Shown here one piece after another: positions 58,039-64,000 of a DNA stretch of 64,000 nt (its first letter is position 1; every line of letters starts with the position of its first letter). The translations under genes were made by a program, and so were the position numbers. The stretch spans positions 400,647-464,646 of the forward strand of contig NZ_KB891820.1 of assembly GCF_000373565.1 (NCBI RefSeq). The letters run 5' to 3'. The notes beneath the pieces were generated by a model. It was not told the origin of the DNA and ran no database searches. It saw only the letters and a program-made list of their open reading frames with translations. The stretch comes from Streptomyces sp. HmicA12 (GTDB lineage Bacteria; Actinomycetota; Actinomycetes; Streptomycetales; Streptomycetaceae).

Positions 58039-59207
58039 AGACCTCCGCCTTCGTCTACCCCTGGGACGTCGTCGGCGACCCGGACGCCGCGCGCCGCGTC
58101 GCGGACCTCGGCGTCCAGCAGGTCACCCTCGCCGCCGCCTACCACTCCACCCGGGCCCTCACCCCGCGCCACCCGCGCCACCGGATCGTCACCGCCGAGC
58201 ACGCCGCCGTCCTCTACCCCGTCGACGAACAGCGTTGGCAGGGAAGCGAGTTGCGCCCGTACGCGGCCGGTGACTGGGCCCCGGGCGACGCCTACGCAGA
58301 GGCCGCCGCCGCGCTCACCGACGCGGGCCTGGAGGTGCACACCTGGGTCGTCCTCGCCCACAACTCCCGCATGGGCGCGGAACATCCGGACACCTCGGTC
58401 GTCAACGCGTACGGCGACCGCTACCCATGGGCGCCCTGCATCGCCCAACCCGCCACGCGCGCCTACCTGGTGGACCTCGCGGCGGAGGCCGCCACCCGGC
58501 CCGGCGCGCACGGCACCGAACTCGAATCGCTCGGCTGGTACGGCCTCGCGCACCTGCACGCCCACGACAAGACCGGCGGCGTCGGCCTCGGCGAGGCCGG
58601 GCAGTACCTGATGTCGCTCTGCTTCTGCCCGGCGTGCCGCGAGGGGTACGCACAACACGGCCTGGACGCCGAGGAGTTGAGCCTCTCCGTGCGGGCCGCC
58701 CTGGAACCCGTATGGCGCGGCGAGGCGGCCGACGACGGGTGGGCCACGGTCGAGAAGCTGCTCGGCGCGGAGACGGCGACCGCCACGCGCGCCTACCGCG
58801 ACGCGACCGCCCGCGGTCTCCAGGAGGCGGCCGTCGCGGCGGTACGGGCAGCGGCGCCCGCCGGCTTCCAGGTCCTGCTGCACGCCGACCCCGTCTCCCA
58901 CCACTGCGGTGCGAACGCCGGCGTCGACCCCGCGCACATCCTCTCCGTCGCCGACGGCGTCGTCGTGCCGTGCACCGGTGGCGCGGGGCTCGTGACCCCG
59001 TTCGCGGAGCAGGTCTCCGCGCGGGGCACGGGAGTCGTCGCCGCGAACCTCACCGTCGTACGCGGCATGGGCGGCAGCCCGCAGACGTTGCTCACGGACG
59101 CGCGGGCCGCGCGCGACCTGGGCGCGAACGAGCTGCGGCTGTACCACGCGGGGCTCGCGTCGGACGCGGACCTCGACCGGGTCACGGGGGCGCTGGCGTC
59201 ACTGTGA
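58035..59207 (+). CDS. Unidentified TIM-barrel-like protein of the uronate cluster
   Basis: The 390-residue protein starts KTSAFVYPWDVVGDPDAARRVADLGVQQVTLAAAYHS, with an alternating strand/helix layout like a TIM barrel. It carries a CFCPACREGYAQHGLD motif near the middle that recalls the C-x-C-x2-C segments of some glycoside-hydrolase-like barrels. There is no signal peptide. Translational coupling to kdgD shows it belongs to sugar-acid use. The reaction is not recognised; an isomerase, lactonase or intracellular glycosidase would all fit. Confidence 0.72.
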   Translation: MKTSAFVYPWDVVGDPDAARRVADLGVQQVTLAAAYHSTRALTPRHPRHRIVTAEHAAVLYPVDEQRWQGSELRPYAAGDWAPGDAYAEAAAALTDAGLEVHTWVVLAHNSRMGAEHPDTSVVNAYGDRYPWAPCIAQPATRAYLVDLAAEAATRPGAHGTELESLGWYGLAHLHAHDKTGGVGLGEAGQYLMSLCFCPACREGYAQHGLDAEELSLSVRAALEPVWRGEAADDGWATVEKLLGAETATATRAYRDATARGLQEAAVAAVRAAAPAGFQVLLHADPVSHHCGANAGVDPAHILSVADGVVVPCTGGAGLVTPFAEQVSARGTGVVAANLTVVRGMGGSPQTLLTDARAARDLGANELRLYHAGLASDADLDRVTGALASL

Positions 59208-59606
59208 GGGTGCGGTGACGGGGAAGCCGAGCTCCTCGGCCGCCTTGGTCAACTCCAGCTCGTACGTGACGAACGCGGTCAGGTCCGTGCGGAACGGGTC
59301 GGCACTCGCCAGATGGACGGCGTCCAGGGAGCCGAGGCGTGGTGTCCGGTACGCCATGGCCCGGCTCAGCACGGTGCTGGTCAGATCGATCTGATACACG
59401 CCGCGAACGGCCTGGCCGACGTAGTACGGGACGCGCTGGTGATCGACTCCCGCCCGGTGCAGGGTACGGGTGATCTCGAGCCGGGCCAGCTCGCTCGTGA
59501 CCAACTCGGTGCCGGTGGGCAGGCCCGTGCGCCAGGCCCGCAGGGCGTCCGACTCCCGCTCCGGCTTGATGAACTTCAGCAGGGCGCATGCGTCGAGATG
59601 GATCAC
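59199..59606 (-). CDS. vapC: PIN-domain toxin of a VapBC-type system
   Basis: The 135-residue protein has the acidic PIN residues Asp5 (VIHLDACALLKF), Glu in SELARLEITRTL and Asp in GSLDAVHLASA. Such toxins are Mg-dependent RNases that often cut tRNA or rRNA. GTG 59606 overlaps the antitoxin stop (GTGA), the usual coupling. Its 3' end overlaps the convergent barrel gene by nine bases. Confidence 0.9.
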   Translation of the reverse strand: MIHLDACALLKFIKPERESDALRAWRTGLPTGTELVTSELARLEITRTLHRAGVDHQRVPYYVGQAVRGVYQIDLTSTVLSRAMAYRTPRLGSLDAVHLASADPFRTDLTAFVTYELELTKAAEELGFPVTAPSQ

Positions 59607-59884
59607 CGGCGGCGCTCCTTGTCGCGCTCGGTGTGGAGCAGCTCGGAGAGGCTGGGCAGATCGGGGGCGAGGTCGGGGATCAGCTCGGGCATGCCCTGCT
59701 CGGCGGGGGGCTGGGCGTCGCCGGACTTCAGCATCCGCTGCAGCACGCTGGGCGCTTCGGTCTCGGGCACCATGCGGAGTACGGGCCGGCCGCGGTCGGT
59801 GACCAGTATCGGAATGCCGGAGCGCACCAATGCCACGGCTTTGGAGGGATTCTGGTTGAGCTCGCGGAGGCCGATGGTCTTCAT
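59603..59884 (-). CDS. vapB: Phd/YefM-type antitoxin
   Basis: The 93-residue protein begins MKTIGLRELNQNPSKAVALVRSGIPILVTDRGRPVLRMVP, the DNA-binding Phd fold, and ends in a Pro/Leu- and charge-rich tail that would bind the toxin. It precedes the PIN toxin and should repress the pair. The combination of a Phd-type antitoxin with a PIN toxin is common in actinomycetes. Confidence 0.9.
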   Translation of the reverse strand: MKTIGLRELNQNPSKAVALVRSGIPILVTDRGRPVLRMVPETEAPSVLQRMLKSGDAQPPAEQGMPELIPDLAPDLPSLSELLHTERDKERRR

Positions 59885-59897
59885 GGCCCAAATGCAC

Positions 59898-61103
59898 CTA
59901 CGTCATGTAGTTACGTCCACGTGTCAGTCCACGCGTCAGTGCGGCCACGACCAGCCCCGCCGCGCCCACCACCGGCAACAGCACCGCGGGCGGCGCCACC
60001 CCCACCAGGCCCGCCCCGACCCCGAGGGCCACCGCGGTCGGGGTGAACAGGACGGTGTGCGCCGCCGCCGTCACCCGGCCGAGCAGCGCGTGGGGCGTCC
60101 TGCGCTGCACCGTCGTCAGGGCCGCCACCAGCGGGCACGGCAGACCGAGGCCGATCGCCGCGCTGCTCGCCAGGGCCGCCGCGTCGAGGGGTACCGCCCG
60201 CGCCGCCACGCCGAGCGCGAACAGGGCGATGCCGCACGCGGCGAACCGGTGCGGGCCGAGCCGCCGCAGCAGCGCGCCCGTCAGCAGCCCGGCGACCACC
60301 GAGCCCGCGCCCTGGACCGCGTACAGGACGCCCGTGTACGACGGGGCGTGCCCCAGCGTCTCGACGACCGCGAAGACCGACCCGGCGGCGATCCCCGACA
60401 GGAACATGGCCGCGCCCCCTGCCAGGACGAGCCGGCGCAGCGGGGCGTCCTGCCACAACTCCCTTACGCCGTCGAGGGCCCGGCGGCGTTCCCGGTGTGC
60501 CGCGGGTGCGTCCCGGTCGGCCGGCAGCGTCGCGAACAGGCCCGCCGCGAGGGCGAACGTCACCGCGTCCAGGAGCGCCACCAGGGGCCCGCCCCACGCC
60601 GCGTAGAGAGCGGCCCCCGCGAGCGGCGCGAGGATCTTCATGCCCTCGTTCACGGACATCCGCAGGCCGCCCAGGTCACCGAGCACGTCCTGGGGGACGG
60701 CGCCCGCGAGGTACGCCGACTCCGCCGCGTCCGTGACCACGCCGCACGCCCCGTACAGGACCAGAACCGTGAGGAGGATCCACACCCGGTCCCGGCCGTC
60801 GACCGCGAACAGGGTGAGCAGGAGGACGGCGAGGGCCAGGTTCGCCGAGACGAGGACGATCCTGCGACGCCCCCGGTCGGCGACCGCGCCCAGCCACGGG
60901 CCGATCAGCGTCGGCGCCCACAGCGCGAGCACGCACAGCGCCGCCAGGCTGTCGGAGCCGGTCAGGTCCTTCGTCCAGACCCCGGCCACCAGCCACAGCG
61001 CGCTGGTGCCGAAGCCGGAGACGAGCACGGCGAGGAGGGAGCGGGAGGCGGCCGGATCGGCGAGGACGCGGGGGAGCGGGGCCCTGGGGGCAGCGGTCGT
61101 CAT
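59898..61103 (-). CDS. MFS transporter (12-helix exporter type)
   Basis: The 401-residue protein shows about 12 hydrophobic segments and the loop motif GAVADRGRRRIVLVSANLALA. It resembles MFS_3 exporters of siderophores and macrolides. It lies upstream of the VapBC genes on the same strand, 13 bp from the antitoxin start. The substrate is unknown; it need not belong to the sugar-acid pathway. Confidence 0.87.
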   Translation of the reverse strand: MTTAAPRAPLPRVLADPAASRSLLAVLVSGFGTSALWLVAGVWTKDLTGSDSLAALCVLALWAPTLIGPWLGAVADRGRRRIVLVSANLALAVLLLTLFAVDGRDRVWILLTVLVLYGACGVVTDAAESAYLAGAVPQDVLGDLGGLRMSVNEGMKILAPLAGAALYAAWGGPLVALLDAVTFALAAGLFATLPADRDAPAAHRERRRALDGVRELWQDAPLRRLVLAGGAAMFLSGIAAGSVFAVVETLGHAPSYTGVLYAVQGAGSVVAGLLTGALLRRLGPHRFAACGIALFALGVAARAVPLDAAALASSAAIGLGLPCPLVAALTTVQRRTPHALLGRVTAAAHTVLFTPTAVALGVGAGLVGVAPPAVLLPVVGAAGLVVAALTRGLTRGRNYMT

Positions 61104-61266
61104 GGGCGCTCAGCCTGCGGCTAAGGCCCCGGGGCCGGGATCGGGCACCTGCCCTAATTCGCGATGCGTCACGGTCAACTCGTGTGTGGGGCAACGGACT
61201 TCTTTTGTCGGAAGCGTTGACGAAACATCCGCGTGCTTCTACCTTCAACGCGTCGTACTTCGTACG

Positions 61267-61321
61267 TCATATATGAGACGCGATACGAGATACGTCAGAC
61301 ACCAGACACCAGACGCGATAC
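61267..61321. promoter_or_regulatory. Candidate operator region of the GntR operon
   Basis: TCATATATGA (61267-61276) is a perfect 10-bp palindrome. AGACGCGATAC occurs at 61276-61286 and again at 61311-61321. The A/T-rich palindrome is unusual in this DNA and lies about 95 bp before the GntR start. Confidence 0.5.
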
Positions 61322-61369
61322 ACGCCAGTGGCTTCACGGCTTCAGGCCGGAACAGACCGAGAGGCGCGC

Positions 61370-62032
61370 ATGACCTCTGTGCCCACCCCGATCCCCTCCC
61401 GTACCCAGTACGTCCTGGAGGAGATCAAGCGCCGCATCCTGACCGGACAGCTGAGACCCGGACAGGCCCTGGTCGAGACCGACCTGGCCGCGCAGTTCGG
61501 GGTCTCCAAGACCCCGGTGCGCGAGGCGCTCAAGACGCTGGCCGGGACCGGGCTCGTCGTGATGAGCCAGTACAAGGGCGTCACGGTGCGCATGGTGGAC
61601 GCGGACATGGCCCGCGAGGTCTACGACGTGCGCCTGCTCCTCGAACCCGAGGCCCTGCGCCGCACCGTGCAGCGCCGCGCCTCGCTCGACGCCGCCCGCG
61701 ACGCCCTGCGGTCCGCCGACACCGCCGCCGACACTGCCCAACGCTCCCTCGCCAACCGGGAGTTCCACCGGGCCCTCTACGTCCCGTGCGGCAACCCGCT
61801 GCTCGGCAAGATGCTCGACGAGGTGCGCGACCAGGCCGCTCTGGTCTCCGCGGTGGCCTGGGCCGCCGACCCGTCGTGGGAGCGGGAGGCCGCCGAGCAC
61901 CGGGAGATTCTGGAGCTCGCGCTCGCCGGAGACGCGCAGGGCGCCTCACGCGCGCTGCGCGACCACATCGCGTCGTTCGTGGAGCGGGCCTTCCCCGAGG
62001 CCCGGGAAGAAGAGGGTGAGCAGCACTCATGA
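61370..62032 (+). CDS. GntR/FadR-family regulator (FCD domain)
   Basis: The 220-residue protein has a GntR winged helix (YVLEEIKRRILTGQLRPGQALVETDLAAQFGVSKTPVREALKTLAGTGLV) and an FCD domain with metal-binding Asp and His residues (DVRLLLEPEAL, REFHRALY, EHREILELAL). FCD regulators of this kind control sugar-acid use. ATG 61370 is chosen because it matches the family start. It is translationally coupled to the following lyase (ATGA). Confidence 0.9.
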   Translation: MTSVPTPIPSRTQYVLEEIKRRILTGQLRPGQALVETDLAAQFGVSKTPVREALKTLAGTGLVVMSQYKGVTVRMVDADMAREVYDVRLLLEPEALRRTVQRRASLDAARDALRSADTAADTAQRSLANREFHRALYVPCGNPLLGKMLDEVRDQAALVSAVAWAADPSWEREAAEHREILELALAGDAQGASRALRDHIASFVERAFPEAREEEGEQHS

Positions 62033-62958
62033 CAGCGCCGAAGGCTTCGTTCGAGACCCAGCGGGCCGCGCTCGCCGACGTGGTCGCGATCCCGGTGACG
62101 CCGTTCGCCGCGGACGGCTCCGTCGACGAGCCGGCCCACCGGGCCCTGCTGCGGCGGCTGCTCGACGGCGGCGTGCGCACGCTCACCCCGAACGGGAACA
62201 CCGGCGAGTTCTACGCCCTGACCCCCGACGAGCGCCGCCTGGTCACCGAGTGGACCCTCGACGAGGCCCGGAACACCACGGGCCCGCCGGCCGTCGTCCT
62301 GGCCGGCGTCGGGCACGACCTGCCGACCGCGATCGGGACCGCCCGGCACGCCCGCGAGCACGGCGCCCACATGGTGATGGTGCATCAGCCGGTCCACCCG
62401 TACGTCTCCGAGGGCGGCTGGGTCGACTACCACCGTGCCATCGCCGACGCCGTGCCCGAGCTCGGCGTCGTCCCCTACATCAAGAACGCCTCCCTGTCCG
62501 GCGCCCGGCTCGCCGAGCTCGGCGCGGACTGCCCGAACGTGATCGGCGTCAAGTACGCCGTCCCGGACGCCGCGCGCTTCGCCGCCTTCGCCCGCGACGC
62601 CGGCCTCGACCGGTTCGTGTGGGTGGCCGGGCTCGCCGAGCCGTACGCGCCCTCCTATTTCTCGGCGGGCGCCACCGGCTTCACCTCCGGGCTCGTGAAC
62701 GTCGCCCCGAGCGTTTCGCTGTCCATGATCGAAGCGCTTCGATCAAGCGACTACCCGGCCGCGATGAAGGTCTGGGAGCAGATTCGCCGCTTCGAGGAGC
62801 TGCGCGGCGCCGACGCCTCCGCCAACAACGTCTCCGTCGTCAAGGAGGCCCTCGCCTCGCTCGGCCTGTGCCGTCGCGAAGTCCGGCCGCCCAGCCAGGA
62901 GTTGCCGCGGGCGGAGCGCGCCGAGGTGGCCGAGATCGCGGCGGGGTGGTCCATATGA
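62029..62958 (+). CDS. DHDPS-family sugar-acid dehydratase/aldolase
   Basis: The 309-residue protein has the DHDPS-fold start DVVAIPVTPFAADGSVDE, PNGNTGEFYALT in place of the DapA TTGE motif, and VIGVKYAVPDA with the Schiff-base lysine. The DapA arginine is absent, so this is not a lysine-pathway enzyme. Relatives act on 2-keto-3-deoxy sugar acids. It overlaps GntR and the next dehydratase gene, forming a three-gene operon. Confidence 0.87.
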   Translation: MTAPKASFETQRAALADVVAIPVTPFAADGSVDEPAHRALLRRLLDGGVRTLTPNGNTGEFYALTPDERRLVTEWTLDEARNTTGPPAVVLAGVGHDLPTAIGTARHAREHGAHMVMVHQPVHPYVSEGGWVDYHRAIADAVPELGVVPYIKNASLSGARLAELGADCPNVIGVKYAVPDAARFAAFARDAGLDRFVWVAGLAEPYAPSYFSAGATGFTSGLVNVAPSVSLSMIEALRSSDYPAAMKVWEQIRRFEELRGADASANNVSVVKEALASLGLCRREVRPPSQELPRAERAEVAEIAAGWSI

Positions 62959-64000
62959 CCGCCCGCGAGAGACTGAACCCGGAGCGGCTGCGCTCCCACC
63001 AGTGGTACGGCACCGAGGGCGCCCTGCGCACCTGGTCGCACAACGCCCGGATGCGCCAACTCGGTTACGAGGCCGAGGAGTACCGGGGCCGCCCGGTCGT
63101 CGCGATCCTCAACACCTGGTCCGACATCAACCCCTGCCACGTGCACCTGCGGGAGCGTGCCGAGGCCGTCAAGCGGGGCGTGTGGCAGGCCGGCGGCTTC
63201 CCGCTGGAGTTCCCCGTCTCCACGCTCTCGGAGACGTACCAGAAGCCGACCCCGATGCTGTACCGCAACCTCCTCGCCATGGAGACGGAGGAACTGCTCC
63301 GCTCCTACCCGATCGACTCGGCGGTGCTGCTCGGCGGCTGCGACAAGTCCACCCCGGCGCTGCTCATGGGCGCCACGTCCGCCGACGTCCCGTCCCTCTT
63401 CGTGCCCGCCGGGCCGATGCTTCCGGGACACTGGCGCGGCGAGACCCTCGGCTCCGGCACCGACATGTGGAAGTACTGGGACGAGCACCGCGCCGGCAAC
63501 CTGACCGACTGCGAACTGCGCGAACTCCAGGGCGGGCTGGCGAGATCCCCCGGGCACTGCATGACCATGGGCACCGCCTCCACCATGACCGCGGCGGCCG
63601 AGGCCCTCGGCATGACACTGCCCGGCGCCTCCTCGATCCCGGCCGTGGACTCCGCGCACGAGCGGATGGCCGCCGCCTCCGGGCGCCGCGCCGTCGAGCT
63701 CGCGTGGACCGCGCTCAAGCCGTCCGAGATCCTCACCCGCGAGGCCTTCGACGACGCCGTCACCACCGTGCTCGGGCTCGGCGGCTCCACCAACGCCGTC
63801 ATCCACCTGATCGCGATGGCCGGACGCGCCGGGATCCCGCTCACCCTCGACGACTTCGACCGCATCGCGCGCACCGTGCCGGTGCTCGCGAACGTGCGGC
63901 CCGGCGGACAGACGTACCTCATGGAGGACTTCTACTTCGCCGGTGGCCTGCCCGCCTTCCTCTCCCGGATCACCGACCTGCTGCACCTCGAACGGCCCAC
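62955..64000 (+). CDS. IlvD/Edd-family sugar-acid dehydratase, 3' end missing
   Basis: ATG 62955 overlaps the preceding stop (ATGA); the frame stays open to the right edge, giving 348 residues. Fe-S cluster cysteines are present in NTWSDINPCHVHL, LLGGCDKSTPALLMG and SPGHCMTMGTAS. The family includes dihydroxy-acid dehydratase and aldonate dehydratases. Context with a 2-keto-3-deoxy-acid enzyme and a GntR regulator favours an aldonate (arabonate, xylonate or similar) substrate. A full-length member would have about 570 residues, so roughly 220 are outside the window. Confidence 0.88.
   Translation, partial: MTARERLNPERLRSHQWYGTEGALRTWSHNARMRQLGYEAEEYRGRPVVAILNTWSDINPCHVHLRERAEAVKRGVWQAGGFPLEFPVSTLSETYQKPTPMLYRNLLAMETEELLRSYPIDSAVLLGGCDKSTPALLMGATSADVPSLFVPAGPMLPGHWRGETLGSGTDMWKYWDEHRAGNLTDCELRELQGGLARSPGHCMTMGTASTMTAAAEALGMTLPGASSIPAVDSAHERMAAASGRRAVELAWTALKPSEILTREAFDDAVTTVLGLGGSTNAVIHLIAMAGRAGIPLTLDDFDRIARTVPVLANVRPGGQTYLMEDFYFAGGLPAFLSRITDLLHLERP

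Noticed and set aside
59607..59897. Longer N-terminus for the PIN toxin reaching back to 59897
   Set aside because: This part is the antitoxin gene read in another frame; the PIN homology begins at GTG 59606.

Overview
The window is a piece of a Streptomyces (or very close actinomycete) chromosome. The DNA is very GC-rich, real genes have almost only G or C in third codon positions, GTG and TTG starts are common, and genes in operons overlap by ATGA or GTGA. The order ctaA - ABC exporter - sufR/suf operon - dapD - dapA is, from memory, also the order in the conserved core of other Streptomyces chromosomes. No phage, integrase, transposase, CRISPR array or canonical tRNA was found.

Layout. 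1-5.3 kb: an amidohydrolase cut by the left edge, a MarR regulator divergent from an alpha/beta hydrolase across a 14-bp phased repeat array, heme A synthase, and an ABC-2 exporter. 5.3-14.5 kb: apparently accessory, with two tandem 1,200-residue secreted subtilases (plus a signal-peptide-like relic in front of them) and an AAC(3)-type acetyltransferase. 14.5-21.1 kb: the full Fe-S assembly operon sufR-B-D-ferredoxin-C-S-U-DUF59. 21.2-33.7 kb: a DUF3616-like protein, a sulfotransferase, an SMR pump with its TetR regulator, two sigma-factor/membrane-protein pairs bracketing dapD, a DapA enzyme, an APH(6)-type kinase, and small overlapping hypothetical genes. 33.9-41.9 kb: ArsR regulator plus SRPBCC protein, secreted nuclease, an acidic hypothetical protein, a three-gene cluster around an unusual trypsin-fold protease, and an SDR. 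42-50.6 kb: PhoX phosphatase behind a likely PHO box, amino-acid permease, a Ro60 (TROVE) protein with two Y-RNA-like structures immediately upstream, an MFS pump with TetR, and a double TerD protein. 50.7-64 kb: a carbohydrate and sugar-acid catabolic island with a polyol-type dehydrogenase, binding-protein ABC importer, DeoR, uronate dehydrogenase, KdgD, an unidentified TIM-barrel-like protein, a VapBC pair, an MFS pump, GntR, a DHDPS-family lyase and an IlvD/Edd dehydratase cut by the right edge.

The most interesting element is 45.08-45.31 kb. Two RNA structures of the same design lie in tandem between a candidate promoter and the Ro60 gene. Each has an outer stem, a GUGCG(A/C)A internal loop and an inner stem. 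The first is a simple Y-RNA hairpin whose loop strands resemble the Ro60-binding site of vertebrate Y RNAs. The second carries a complete but circularly permuted tRNA-like fold, as in YrlA RNAs. Second in interest is the 39.1-41.0 kb cluster, in which an 82-residue protein is a free-standing copy of the N-terminal domain of the neighbouring protease.
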